Below are positions 16,009-24,666 of a stretch of DNA of 33,903 bases, one piece after another. The notes beneath the pieces are model-generated. The model was given only the letters and a program-made list of their open reading frames with translations. It made no database searches and was not told where the DNA came from. Position 1 is the first letter of the stretch, and the number at the start of each line of letters is the position of its first letter. The stretch is from an uncultured Eubacteriales bacterium (GTDB lineage Bacteria; Bacillota; Clostridia; Oscillospirales; CAG-272), in the NCBI GenBank assembly GCA_905187695.1, contig CAJJIY010000014.1, forward strand, positions 1-33,903. The letters are read 5' to 3'. A program made the translations under genes and the position numbers.

Positions 16009-18129
16009 TTGATTTTGATTATCGCCGAGAAACCAAGTCTTGCGCGGAATATTGCCTCTGCCATCGGGCAGATGAACCGGCGCGAGGGGTATCTGGAAGG
16101 AAACGGCTATCTGGTGACATGGGCTTTCGGGCATCTTTTTTCCCTGGTGGATATTGAAAGCTATACCGGCGGCGAGAAAAAAGCCCGGTGGACCATGGAC
16201 AACCTTCCCTGTATTCCGACAGAGTTTCGCTTTGAACTGAAACGGGACGATAAAGACAAAACAAAACCGGACGCCGGCATCCGGCGACAGTTTGAAATCA
16301 TTAAAAAGCTCTGCAACCGCGAGGATGTGGAAACGGTGGTCAATGCGGGAGACGCAGACCGAGAGGGCGAAATCATCGTTCGCCTTTGCGTACGGTACGC
16401 ACTGGAAAAGGAAAAACCGCAAAAAAGACTTTGGTTGCCCGATCAGACCAAAGAAACCGTGACCGAAGCGCTGGCCGCACTGAATGATGAACGGGAATAT
16501 GAAAATCTGGCCAACGAGGGTTTTGCCCGCACCTATATCGACTGGCTGTTCGGAGTCAATCTGACCCGATACGCCACGCTGAAAACCGGAACGCTTTTGC
16601 GTGTGGGGCGTGTGATTGTGCCGATCGTCAAAGCCATTTACGACCGGGATCTGGCTATCCGCAATTTCGTACCGGGCAAATATCTGGTGCTTTACAGCGC
16701 CGAAAAGACCAACGGCGAAGTGGTGGAACTGACGGGAAAGGAAAAATTTGAGGAAAAGGACCGGGAAAAGGTCGGGGCGCTTTGCCGGGAATACAATGAA
16801 ACCGGTGCGGTGGTAACGGCCGTTCACAGCAAAAAGGACATTCTTGCCCCCGGAAAACTGTTTTCGCTTTCCAAACTGCAGGGTCTGCTGGGTAAAAAAT
16901 ATAAAATGTCGATGAGCGAAAGCCTTTCGCTCATCCAGGGACTTTACGAAAAGGGCTACCTGACCTATCCCCGCACCAACTCCGAGTATCTGGCTACCGC
17001 CGAAAAGGGGAAATTTGCCCGGATTGTTTCGAATATCGAAAAAATGGGTTATGCGGTCAAAATGAAAGATTCGCCCAAAATTTTTGATGACAGCAAGATC
17101 GAATCCCATTCGGCCCTTACCCCCACCTATAAAATTCCGGGAAAAGAAGACCTGAGCGAAAAAGAACGGCAGGTCTACGCGGCGGTATTCCGGCGCTTTG
17201 TGGCGGTTTTTTGCGCCGAGCCCTGTGTGGCGCAACGAACCGAAATCAAGATTGCGGTGGGGAATCGGGAAGAATTTGTCCTGAAGGGTATGGTGATCGA
17301 GGAAAAGGGTTGGATGCGGTATGACGACAGCACGCAAAAGGATAAACTTTTACCGAAGCTCAAAAAAGGCGATCGCGTCAATATAAACTTTGTGCCCAAG
17401 GAAAAAGAAACCGTGCCGCCCAAACATTATACCATTGAGACGCTCAACAACTATCTGAAAAATCCATTCCGGGACGAAAAAGCCGCGATTGACGATGCGG
17501 TCGGGAGCGATGACCGGGACGAATACCGCGCGGTGCTGGAGGGTCTTGAACTCGGCACGGAAGCCACCCGCACCGGTATTATCGACAATGCGCGGAAAAG
17601 CCGGTATATCGAACTGAAAAAAGATGTCTATACCATTCTGCCGGAAGGAGAATATCTTATTGAATCCCTTTCCCGCATGGGTATCCGGATGGACAAAAAC
17701 CGCACCAGCGAGATGGGGCGGGCGCTTAAAAAAGTCCTTCGGGGCGAAATAAGCGTTAAAGAGAGCGTGGCGCTGGCGGCCGCGGATGTGCGCGAGGTCT
17801 TTACCAAAAAAGAAGTGCCTCTGGAAGAGGACACCGACACCGGACTTTTCGGAGAGGAAATCGGCCCCTGTCCGCTTTGCGGTCGTCCGGTCGTCCGGGG
17901 GAAATTCTCTTACGGTTGCAGCGGCTATAAAGAGGGGTGCACTTTTCGCGTCAATACGGTAATTTTGGGGCGACCCATCTCGGTTTCCAATATGAAACTG
18001 CTTTTAAAAGAAGGGAAAACCGCTGAAATTCGCGGATTCATTTCCAAAAAGAGCAACCATCCCTTTGACGCGGCACTCCGATTGCAGGATGGGAAAGCGG
18101 TCTTTGACTTTGGACGGGGCAACACATGA
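16009..18129 (+). CDS. topB: DNA topoisomerase III (type IA)
   Basis: 706 aa; relaxes negative supercoils and decatenates DNA by single-strand passage. The TOPRIM domain starts at once (IIAEKPSLARNI, Glu7), with the metal motif NAGDADREGE (D115, D117, E119). The catalytic tyrosine is Y320 in GYLTYPRTNSEYL. The C-terminus carries a four-cysteine zinc ribbon, CPLCGRP followed by YGCSGYKEGC. This size and domain set match TopB of Firmicutes rather than TopA. Start is TTG. The stop overlaps the next gene's start by four bases (ATGA), so translation is probably coupled to the small membrane genes downstream. It sits 34 bp behind rqcH in the same operon. Confidence 0.95.
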   Translation: MILIIAEKPSLARNIASAIGQMNRREGYLEGNGYLVTWAFGHLFSLVDIESYTGGEKKARWTMDNLPCIPTEFRFELKRDDKDKTKPDAGIRRQFEIIKKLCNREDVETVVNAGDADREGEIIVRLCVRYALEKEKPQKRLWLPDQTKETVTEALAALNDEREYENLANEGFARTYIDWLFGVNLTRYATLKTGTLLRVGRVIVPIVKAIYDRDLAIRNFVPGKYLVLYSAEKTNGEVVELTGKEKFEEKDREKVGALCREYNETGAVVTAVHSKKDILAPGKLFSLSKLQGLLGKKYKMSMSESLSLIQGLYEKGYLTYPRTNSEYLATAEKGKFARIVSNIEKMGYAVKMKDSPKIFDDSKIESHSALTPTYKIPGKEDLSEKERQVYAAVFRRFVAVFCAEPCVAQRTEIKIAVGNREEFVLKGMVIEEKGWMRYDDSTQKDKLLPKLKKGDRVNINFVPKEKETVPPKHYTIETLNNYLKNPFRDEKAAIDDAVGSDDRDEYRAVLEGLELGTEATRTGIIDNARKSRYIELKKDVYTILPEGEYLIESLSRMGIRMDKNRTSEMGRALKKVLRGEISVKESVALAAADVREVFTKKEVPLEEDTDTGLFGEEIGPCPLCGRPVVRGKFSYGCSGYKEGCTFRVNTVILGRPISVSNMKLLLKEGKTAEIRGFISKKSNHPFDAALRLQDGKAVFDFGRGNT

Positions 18130-18548
18130 AAAAGGGAAATACATCGGTTATCCGGATGCTCCGCCCCGGAGATTTTCTTTGCCTTTTGCTGATTCTGGTG
18201 CTTTCATTGACCCTTTTTATACTGCCGCGCCTGAAAAAAGCGGGAGAGACACTGATCGTCACGCTTGCGGACGGTTCTTCTTTTTCACTCCCGCTGGCAA
18301 GAGATTCCGTGCGGGAAATTGAAAGCAACGGATATCATCTGACTGTGAAAACCGAAAAAAACAAGGCATTTGTTTCGGCTTCTGACTGCCCGGATGGTGT
18401 GTGCAGGCATACGGCGCCAATCACAAGACCGGGAGAGACCATTCTCTGCGTTCCGGCCGGCGTCGTATTGCGCGTGTCCGGGGAAAAAGAGGGCGGTGAC
18501 GATGTGACAGTCGGCCGCGTGAAGAAAGGAGAAAAACTCCATGGATAA
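18126..18548 (+). CDS. NusG domain II-containing membrane-anchored protein
   Basis: 140 aa. After a basic N-terminus, one membrane segment (about residues 16-34) anchors an extracytoplasmic beta domain of the NusG domain II type: VTLADGSSFSLPL, ASDCPDGVC, and CVPAGVVLRV. Members usually stand next to a Gx-transporter gene and apbE, exactly as here. The role is unproven; I infer a part in envelope redox or quinone-related functions from these neighbours. The two closely placed cysteines of CPDGVC and a third in the ILCVP stretch are conserved in the family as I recall it. It overlaps topB by four bases and the next gene by eight. It is not the transcription factor NusG: it has no NGN domain. 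Confidence 0.85.
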   Translation: MKKGNTSVIRMLRPGDFLCLLLILVLSLTLFILPRLKKAGETLIVTLADGSSFSLPLARDSVREIESNGYHLTVKTEKNKAFVSASDCPDGVCRHTAPITRPGETILCVPAGVVLRVSGEKEGGDDVTVGRVKKGEKLHG

Positions 18549-19071
18549 ACTTTCCGGAAACCGTGCCACCCGCAAACTTTGTCGGATGGCATCCCTGCTG
18601 GTATTGGCAATGGGGCTCTCTTTTCTTGAAACGCTTTTTCCTTTACCCTTGCCCGGACTCAAATTGGGGCTTGCCAATGTGGTTATTACGGCAACCTTCT
18701 TCTTTTGCGGAAAAGGAGAGGCCGCAACTGTCTCTCTTGTCCGCACGATTCTGTGCGCGCTTTTGTTCGGTTCATTTATTTCTTTCCTTTTTTCGGCGGT
18801 TGGCGCGCTCTTCTCTTATCTTTCGCTCTGGCTGACCGGAAAGGGTCGCGGCCGATTCTTTTCTATGTTGGGTATTTCGCTGGTTTCGGCGGCCGCACAT
18901 CATGTCGGACAGTTGTTGGTGGCCGCAGTCCTGTTTGCGCCGGGCGTGATTTTCACCTATCTGCCATTGCTCCTTTTCCTTGGAATTTTTACCGGCGCGT
19001 TTTCCGGATTCCTCTTGCTGTTTGCCGAAAAGAACCTGCAAAAAATATCAGAAAACGCTTTAAAATCATGA
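18541..19071 (+). CDS. Gx transporter family / heptaprenyl diphosphate synthase component I-like membrane protein
   Basis: 176 aa, strongly hydrophobic, with about five membrane segments. The pattern GLKLGLANVV near residues 38-47 and SAAAHHVGQL in the second half are the signature of the family named Gx transporter / HEPPP_synt_1. That family resembles small substrate-binding (S) components of ECF-type importers; the heptaprenyl diphosphate synthase name comes from linkage and is doubtful as a function. The ribosome binding site AAAGGAG lies within the end of the preceding gene, and its stop overlaps the apbE start (ATGA), so the three genes look translationally coupled. A role in supplying a flavin or quinone precursor is only inference from apbE next door. 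Confidence 0.82.
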   Translation: MDKLSGNRATRKLCRMASLLVLAMGLSFLETLFPLPLPGLKLGLANVVITATFFFCGKGEAATVSLVRTILCALLFGSFISFLFSAVGALFSYLSLWLTGKGRGRFFSMLGISLVSAAAHHVGQLLVAAVLFAPGVIFTYLPLLLFLGIFTGAFSGFLLLFAEKNLQKISENALKS

Positions 19072-20081
19072 AAAAAATAATATGTGTTCTTTTAATTAGC
19101 ATAATTTGTTTTAATTTATACGCTTGCGCCCAAAGTTCCAAAGACGAGGCTGAGACCGGAATTTTTGTGATGGACAGCTATTTCACCATCCGGATCTACG
19201 GTTGCGGCCGTGAAAGCGATGCGATTCTTGAAGAGTGCCGCGAACTGCTTCTGTCCCTTTCGGCGCTGTTTACTCCCGCCCTGAAAGAAAGTGATTTTGC
19301 CCGCATCAACCAAAACGGGGAGGCGGGGGATCTTTCTTCTCATACGCTTTCACTCCTGCAGACGGCATCGTTGATGTCGGAAAATACAAATGGCGCGTAT
19401 CTCCCCACGATGGGCGCGGTCCAGGCGCTTTGGGAAAAGGCGGGGAAAGAAGGAAAACTGCCGGACGAAAAGACGCTTTCGGCGGCGGTCTCGGCGGCCG
19501 GAGAAGGATTTTCACTTTCTGTGGATGGCGTTTGCCGCCTTGGTTCGACCGCGGCCGCGCTGGATCCCGGCGGCATTGGAAAAGGGTATGCCATGGATGT
19601 TTTGCTGGCGCATCTTCTGGAGCGCGGGGTTCAGAATGCGCTTCTTGATGCGGGAAGCAGTGTGGCGGCTGTCGGCAACAAAAACGGCGTTCCTTTCGCG
19701 GTCTCTTTGCGGAATCCGCAAACGAAAAACGGAACGCTCGGCCGCTTTCCGGCCTTTGTGGGACATCTTTCCGTTTCGGGTACCTACGAACGGTTTGTTA
19801 CGATCGGCGGGGAAAAGTATCACCATATTCTTTCCCCAAAGACCGGTTATCCGGCTGAAAGCGGTTGTATGCAGGCGGCTGTTCTTGCCGATTCCGGCGC
19901 GGTGGCCGATGCACTTTCCACAGCTTTTTTGGTGATGGGAAAAGAAAAGACCGCCGCCTTTTTTGCGGATGTGGAACGCGTGAAAGCCTTGGGCATCAAC
20001 GGCGCGTGTTTGCTTTCTGCGGACGGCGAGCTGAGTTTTTTCGGCAATTTTGAAACGGTTTTTTTAAAAACCGGAAAATGA
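19068..20081 (+). CDS. apbE: FAD:protein FMN transferase, lipoprotein
   Basis: 337 aa. ApbE moves FMN from FAD onto a Thr/Ser of exported electron-transfer proteins, outside the membrane. The signal peptide ends in LYAC (lipidated Cys20). Family motifs: MDSYFTIRIYG near the start, DPGGIGKGYAMD, LLDAGSSVAAVG, and the metal-site region YHHILSPKTGYP. The frame is open much further upstream, inside the preceding gene in another frame, but the ATG at 19068 overlaps that gene's stop and starts a perfect lipoprotein signal, so the long form is rejected. Last gene of the operon; a terminator follows. No obvious flavinylation target (Rnf/Nqr subunit or FMN-binding domain protein) is in the window, so its partner must be elsewhere. 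Confidence 0.93.
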   Translation: MKKIICVLLISIICFNLYACAQSSKDEAETGIFVMDSYFTIRIYGCGRESDAILEECRELLLSLSALFTPALKESDFARINQNGEAGDLSSHTLSLLQTASLMSENTNGAYLPTMGAVQALWEKAGKEGKLPDEKTLSAAVSAAGEGFSLSVDGVCRLGSTAAALDPGGIGKGYAMDVLLAHLLERGVQNALLDAGSSVAAVGNKNGVPFAVSLRNPQTKNGTLGRFPAFVGHLSVSGTYERFVTIGGEKYHHILSPKTGYPAESGCMQAAVLADSGAVADALSTAFLVMGKEKTAAFFADVERVKALGINGACLLSADGELSFFGNFETVFLKTGK

Positions 20082-20092
20082 AGCGTTTGGCG

Positions 20093-20128
20093 GCCCGACA
20101 TTCTCCCCGTGTCGGGCTTCTTTTCTTT
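20093..20128 (+). terminator. Rho-independent terminator after apbE
   Basis: GCCCGACA (20093-20100) pairs with TGTCGGGC (20110-20117) around a nine-base loop and is followed by the T-rich tail TTCTTTTCTTT. It ends the operon that began at 13371. Confidence 0.85.
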
Positions 20129-20139
20129 CGCCGTTTTTC

Positions 20140-20168
20140 TTGACTTTTTTCGCGCGAGCGTGTATAAT
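20140..20168 (+). promoter_or_regulatory. Promoter of the miaB-mutSL-tgt-tldDE operon
   Basis: TTGACT (20140-20145) and exact TATAAT (20163-20168) with a 17-bp spacer, directly after the apbE terminator. The leader is about 25 nt with GATAGGAG before the ATG at 20200. No other clear promoter was seen before 30641, so it may serve seven genes. Confidence 0.82.
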
Positions 20169-20199
20169 AAATTATATTTAGTTTTGATAGGAGTATTGT

Positions 20200-21633
20200 A
20201 TGTCCAAGACCGATACGGGGGAGACTTTTGCGCTTGACAAAAACAGGGAGACTGTCGATACCCGGCCGTACATCGAAAAAAACCGGGATATTCTCCGGCA
20301 TCTTACACAAAAAGCCGGTCGATCCATGCGCTTTTTTGTACTGACCTTCGGCTGTCAGCAGAATGTGGCAGATAGTGAAAAGCTGTCCGGCATGGCGCTT
20401 GAAATGGGTTATGAACCAGCCGGAAGCGAAAAAGATGCCGATCTCATTCTGGTTAACACCTGCGCCATCCGCGAGCACGCCGAAAACAAAGCGCTTTCCA
20501 CCATCGGGCAATTCAAACACCTGAAAGAGCAAAACCCGTCGCTGGTGCTTGGCGTATGCGGCTGTATGCCGGCCGAACCGCATCGGCGCGAACAACTGAA
20601 AAAAAGTTATCCCTATGTGAATTTCATTCTTTCCACTTCACAGCTTTACCGTTTGCCTGAATATCTTTTTGAGGCGCTTTCTGCCGGTCGTCGGGTTTTC
20701 CGCGCGCAGGAGGAGATGAGTTTATTTGAGGATGTACCGATCAGCCGCGCGAGCGATTATCGCGCGTTCGTCAGCATTATGTACGGGTGCAATAATTTCT
20801 GCACTTACTGTGTGGTGCCATATGTGCGCGGGCGGGAACGGAGTCGCGAGCCGGAAGCCGTGATCGCGGAGGTGAAAGCTTTGGTGGAGAAGGGCTATCG
20901 GGACATTACGCTGTTGGGGCAGAATGTCAATTCTTACCGCCGCGGCGCGACGGACGGCTATGAATTTCCCGATCTTTTGCGGGATCTGGACAGGATTGAG
21001 GGGGATTTTCTTCTTCGCTTTATGACCAGTCATCCGAAAGACGCCACAAGAAAGCTGGTGGATGTCATGGCCGGCGGACAGCACATTGCCCATGCATTTC
21101 ACCTGCCGCTTCAATCCGGTTCCGACCGGATTCTTTCCGAAATGAATCGGCATTACGACCGTGCGGCATATCTGTCGGTACTTTCCTATCTGCGGGAGAA
21201 AATGCCGGACGCGGCCGTTACTTCGGATATTATCGTCGGCTTTCCCGGTGAAACGGAGGAAGATTTTGAGGAGACGCTTGAAATGCTCCGCCGCTGCCGG
21301 TTTGATATGGTCTACTCATTCATCTATTCTCCGCGCAAAGGAACGCCTGCCGCCAAAATGGAGAATCAGATCCCGCGAGAGGTGCAGAACAGCCGCTATG
21401 ACCGGTTGCTTGCATTGCAGGACGAGATTGCAGGCGAGGTGAACCGCGCGGCCGTCGGCAGCGTCCGCCGGGTGCTTTGCGACGGCGTAAGCAAAAACGA
21501 TCCCGGGGTTTTCACCGGCCGGGATGAGCAAAACAAGATCGTTTTCTTCCGGGAAGAAGCCAACCCCGGGGAATTCATCCGCGTGAAAATTACACGAAGC
21601 GAGCCGTTCGCACTTTGGGGAAACCGCATATGA
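20200..21633 (+). CDS. miaB: tRNA-2-methylthio-N6-dimethylallyladenosine synthase MiaB
   Basis: 477 aa; radical-SAM methylthiotransferase that converts i6A37 to ms2i6A37 in tRNAs reading UNN codons. Three N-terminal cysteines for the auxiliary [4Fe-4S] cluster are C52 (FGCQQN), C88 (NTCAIR) and C122 (GCMP). The radical-SAM cluster motif is CNNFCTYC (C197, C201, C204), followed by VPYVRGRERSR, the MiaB signature. The C-terminal TRAM region covers about 410-475. A 45-residue N-terminal extension precedes the first cysteine, as is common in Clostridia. Its stop region abuts the YlbF-family gene, the same order as ymcB-ymcA in Bacillus subtilis. Confidence 0.96.
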   Translation: MSKTDTGETFALDKNRETVDTRPYIEKNRDILRHLTQKAGRSMRFFVLTFGCQQNVADSEKLSGMALEMGYEPAGSEKDADLILVNTCAIREHAENKALSTIGQFKHLKEQNPSLVLGVCGCMPAEPHRREQLKKSYPYVNFILSTSQLYRLPEYLFEALSAGRRVFRAQEEMSLFEDVPISRASDYRAFVSIMYGCNNFCTYCVVPYVRGRERSREPEAVIAEVKALVEKGYRDITLLGQNVNSYRRGATDGYEFPDLLRDLDRIEGDFLLRFMTSHPKDATRKLVDVMAGGQHIAHAFHLPLQSGSDRILSEMNRHYDRAAYLSVLSYLREKMPDAAVTSDIIVGFPGETEEDFEETLEMLRRCRFDMVYSFIYSPRKGTPAAKMENQIPREVQNSRYDRLLALQDEIAGEVNRAAVGSVRRVLCDGVSKNDPGVFTGRDEQNKIVFFREEANPGEFIRVKITRSEPFALWGNRI

Positions 21634-21647
21634 ACAAGGAGAAAACT

Positions 21648-22049
21648 ATGGAAAAAGAAGAAGCTGTGTTTGCGCTGGCCAAGATGCTGGGACAGGCGCT
21701 CAGGAAAGACGACCGGCTGATCCGTCTGGAGAAAGCACGAAACGCCTATGAAAACGATGAAACGGTGGCCGGACTGATGACCGAATACGAAGTTCAGCAA
21801 AAAGCGCTCCAGAGCGAGGCCGTTAAAACCGAGCGGGACGCCGCGCTGGTCCACGCCATTCAGAACCGCGTGGACGAGCTCTATGAAAAAATTGTCAAGA
21901 GCGAGGCGTATACAGCCCTTGAAGCGGCGCAAAACGAGGTCAACGAACTGATGAACCGCGTCAACGCCGCCATTACGGCAGAGATCACCGGACAGGCACC
22001 GGCAGGCGGTTGTACGCACGACTGCAAGACCTGCGGCGGTTGCCACTGA
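21648..22049 (+). CDS. YlbF/YmcA-family protein with C-terminal cysteine cluster
   Basis: 133 aa, almost wholly alpha-helical (Com_YlbF fold), ending in a cysteine-rich tail GGCTHDCKTCGGCH with four Cys and two His in 13 residues. In Bacillus subtilis the YmcA (RicA), YlbF (RicF) and YaaT (RicT) proteins form a complex that binds [4Fe-4S] clusters and acts with RNase Y; ymcA lies directly after miaB, as here. I infer an equivalent role, with the tail as an Fe-S or metal ligand set. Two upstream in-frame ATGs exist (one overlapping the miaB stop at 21630), but the ATG at 21648 has AAGGAG seven bases before it. Whether it is the RicA or RicF equivalent cannot be decided from sequence alone. Confidence 0.85.
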   Translation: MEKEEAVFALAKMLGQALRKDDRLIRLEKARNAYENDETVAGLMTEYEVQQKALQSEAVKTERDAALVHAIQNRVDELYEKIVKSEAYTALEAAQNEVNELMNRVNAAITAEITGQAPAGGCTHDCKTCGGCH

Positions 22050-22075
22050 ATCCTTTTCGAAGGGAGGAATGCGCC

Positions 22076-24655
22076 ATGACCCCGATGATGGAGCAATATT
22101 TTGAAATCAAGAATCAATACAAAGATTACCTGCTTTTCTACCGGCTGGGCGACTTTTACGAAATGTTTTTCGACGATGCGCGCATTGCCGCCCGGGAACT
22201 GGAACTGACACTGACCGGACGGGACTGCGGAGAAGCCGAGCGCGCCCCCATGTGCGGCGTGCCGTTTCACAGCGCCGAATCTTATATCGGACGACTGATA
22301 GAAAAGGGATATAAAGTTGCCATTTGCGAACAGATGGAAGATCCGGCCACGGCCAAGGGACTGGTCAAGCGGGAGATCGTGCGGGTGGTGACCCCCGGCA
22401 CATTGTTGGAGCCCAGTATGCTGACCGAGAGCCGCAACAACTATGTCTGTGCTGTTTCGGCAGCGGGAGACGCAATCGGACTTTCTTTTGCCGATGTTTC
22501 CACCGGAGAGATCTCGGTTACGGAATTGTCAGGGGAAAACAGGCTGTCCCGGCTTCAAAGTGAGCTTTCCACCTTTTCTCCCAGCGAAGTGATTGTCAGC
22601 AGCGAAGTTTTTTCGCTGAAGGAGACGAACGAGTTTATCCGGAACCGGATCGGCGCCATGCTGGAGGAAGAAGAAGCCCGTTTCTCTCTTTCGCTTGCCC
22701 GTGAAAAAATTGCGGCGCATTTCGGCGACCGCGTACCGGAAAATTTTCTCTCTTCGGATGCCATGGTCACGGCAGTGGGGGCTTTGCTGGACTATACTGA
22801 GGAAATGCAAAGAAGCGATCTTTCCTATATCCGTGATCTGCGGGTGTATTCTGACAGCCAGTATATGGAGCTGGACATCAACACCCGCCGGAATCTGGAA
22901 CTGACCGAGACCATGAGGGGGAAAGAAAAACGCGGCACATTGCTTTGGGTGTTGGATCACACCGTGACTGCTCCCGGTGCCCGGTTGCTCCGGCATTTTG
23001 TGGAGCATCCGCTCCTTTCTCCGCGTGAAATCAACCGGCGACAGGGGGCCGTGGCCGAACTGTTTACCGACTATATGCGCCGGGAAGACCTGCGGGCGGC
23101 GCTTTCCGGTGTGCTGGATCTGGAACGGCTGGTGACCCGGATTGTTTACGGCACGGCCAACGCCAAAGATCTGCGCGCGGTGGCCGCCACGCTTTCTTTG
23201 CTCCCGGATATCCGCGACTGCATTGAAAACTGTACGGACCCGACGCTGTGTGCCATTTATAACGGCATCGACCCGCTTTCCGATGTGTTTTCGCTCATTG
23301 ACGGCGCCATTGCCGAAGAACCGCCGTTTCTCCTCCGGGAAGGCGGGCTGATCCGGGAAGGGTACAATGCGGATGTGGACGAATTGCGCACCATCATGAA
23401 GGATGGGAAATCCTACATAGAAAAAGTGGCCGAGCGCGAGCGGGAAGCCACGGGAATCCGTACCCTTAAAATCGGATATAACAAGGTGTTTGGCTATTAC
23501 ATTGAGGTGTCCAGATCCTTTACCGATAAAGTGCCTGACACCTACATCCGCAAGCAGACGCTTACGGGCGGCGAGCGCTATATCACCAAAGAACTCAAGG
23601 ATATGGAAGCCACCATTCTGGGTGCGACCGACCGTGTGCGTACACTGGAATATGACCTTTTCACCGATATCCGCGACCGTGTTGGCGCCCAGAGCGAGCG
23701 CATCAAAAAAGTCTGCGCCTGCCTTGCCGAACTGGATGTTTATCTGTCCCTTTCCGTTACGGCGGCCAAAAACAAATTTGTCCGCCCGGAGGTGGACGCC
23801 AGTGATAAAATTGAGATCAAGGACGGCCGTCATCCGGTGGTGGAACAGTTTATGAGCGGGGAATATTTTGTCCCCAATGATGCCATGCTGGACACGGGAA
23901 ACAACCGGGTCATGCTGATCACCGGACCCAACATGGCCGGTAAATCCACCTATATGCGTCAGGTGGCGCTCATTGTGCTGATGGCACAAATCGGGTCTTT
24001 TGTGCCGGCCGCTTCGGCGCGGATCGGTGTGGTGGACAAACTTTTCACCCGCGTGGGCGCATCGGACGATCTGGCTTCCGGTCAGTCCACCTTTATGCTG
24101 GAAATGAACGAGGTGGCCCATATTCTGAAAAATGCCACCCGGAAGAGTCTTATCATTTATGATGAGGTGGGGCGCGGTACCAGCACTTTTGACGGCATGA
24201 GCATTGCCCGTGCCATCGTGGAATACACCGGCAAGAAGATCGGCGCAAAAACCCTTTTTGCCACGCATTATCATGAACTGACGGCGCTGGAATCGCTTTT
24301 CCCGTTTGTTGTCAACTATCATATCGCCGCCAAAAAGAAAGGGGACAGCGTGCTGTTCCTGCGCAAGATCGTGCGCGGTTCAACCGACGACAGTTACGGC
24401 ATTGAAGTGGCAAAATTGGCCGGCCTGCCCGGTGAGGTCATCCGCCGCGCCAAAGAAGTGCTTGCCGAGGTGGAGAGCACTGCGCGTGCCCTTCGCGCGG
24501 CCGAAAAGCCCGAAAAGGAAGAGCCGGACGCACTGACCATCGGGGACTTCGTGAATGAACAGGTACTGGAGACATTGCGCAATACCGATATCAATACGCT
24601 CTCGCCTTTCGAGGCGCTCAGTTTTCTTTTTGATCTGAAGAAAAGACTTGGCTAA
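22076..24655 (+). CDS. mutS: DNA mismatch repair protein MutS
   Basis: 859 aa, full length. Recognises mismatches and small loops and starts repair. The mismatch-reading motif F-x-E is F27-Y28-E29 in LGDFYEMFFDDA. The Walker A loop is GPNMAGKST (K623), the Walker B region IIYDEVGRGTSTFDG, and ATHYHEL follows. The C-terminal tail ends with the SPFEALSFLFDLKKRL helix typical of MutS1. An earlier in-frame start exists at 22010 inside the previous gene, but the ATG at 22076 has AGGGAGG eight bases upstream and begins at the conserved N-terminus. mutL follows 11 bp later; no mutH or dam gene is present, as expected for Firmicutes. Confidence 0.97.
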   Translation: MTPMMEQYFEIKNQYKDYLLFYRLGDFYEMFFDDARIAARELELTLTGRDCGEAERAPMCGVPFHSAESYIGRLIEKGYKVAICEQMEDPATAKGLVKREIVRVVTPGTLLEPSMLTESRNNYVCAVSAAGDAIGLSFADVSTGEISVTELSGENRLSRLQSELSTFSPSEVIVSSEVFSLKETNEFIRNRIGAMLEEEEARFSLSLAREKIAAHFGDRVPENFLSSDAMVTAVGALLDYTEEMQRSDLSYIRDLRVYSDSQYMELDINTRRNLELTETMRGKEKRGTLLWVLDHTVTAPGARLLRHFVEHPLLSPREINRRQGAVAELFTDYMRREDLRAALSGVLDLERLVTRIVYGTANAKDLRAVAATLSLLPDIRDCIENCTDPTLCAIYNGIDPLSDVFSLIDGAIAEEPPFLLREGGLIREGYNADVDELRTIMKDGKSYIEKVAEREREATGIRTLKIGYNKVFGYYIEVSRSFTDKVPDTYIRKQTLTGGERYITKELKDMEATILGATDRVRTLEYDLFTDIRDRVGAQSERIKKVCACLAELDVYLSLSVTAAKNKFVRPEVDASDKIEIKDGRHPVVEQFMSGEYFVPNDAMLDTGNNRVMLITGPNMAGKSTYMRQVALIVLMAQIGSFVPAASARIGVVDKLFTRVGASDDLASGQSTFMLEMNEVAHILKNATRKSLIIYDEVGRGTSTFDGMSIARAIVEYTGKKIGAKTLFATHYHELTALESLFPFVVNYHIAAKKKGDSVLFLRKIVRGSTDDSYGIEVAKLAGLPGEVIRRAKEVLAEVESTARALRAAEKPEKEEPDALTIGDFVNEQVLETLRNTDINTLSPFEALSFLFDLKKRLG

Positions 24656-24666
24656 GGAGGCATCGG

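Noticed and set aside
15949..17337. 462-codon minus-strand frame opposite topB
   Set aside because: Shadow of topB, with no start site or family resemblance.
18705..19067. Long N-terminal extension of ApbE within the Gx-transporter gene
   Set aside because: The extension translates the transporter gene in another frame. The ATG at 19068 begins a clean lipoprotein signal and overlaps the transporter's stop codon.
22529..24322. 597-codon minus-strand frame opposite mutS
   Set aside because: Shadow of mutS; no ribosome binding site or recognisable protein family, and mutS itself is unambiguous.
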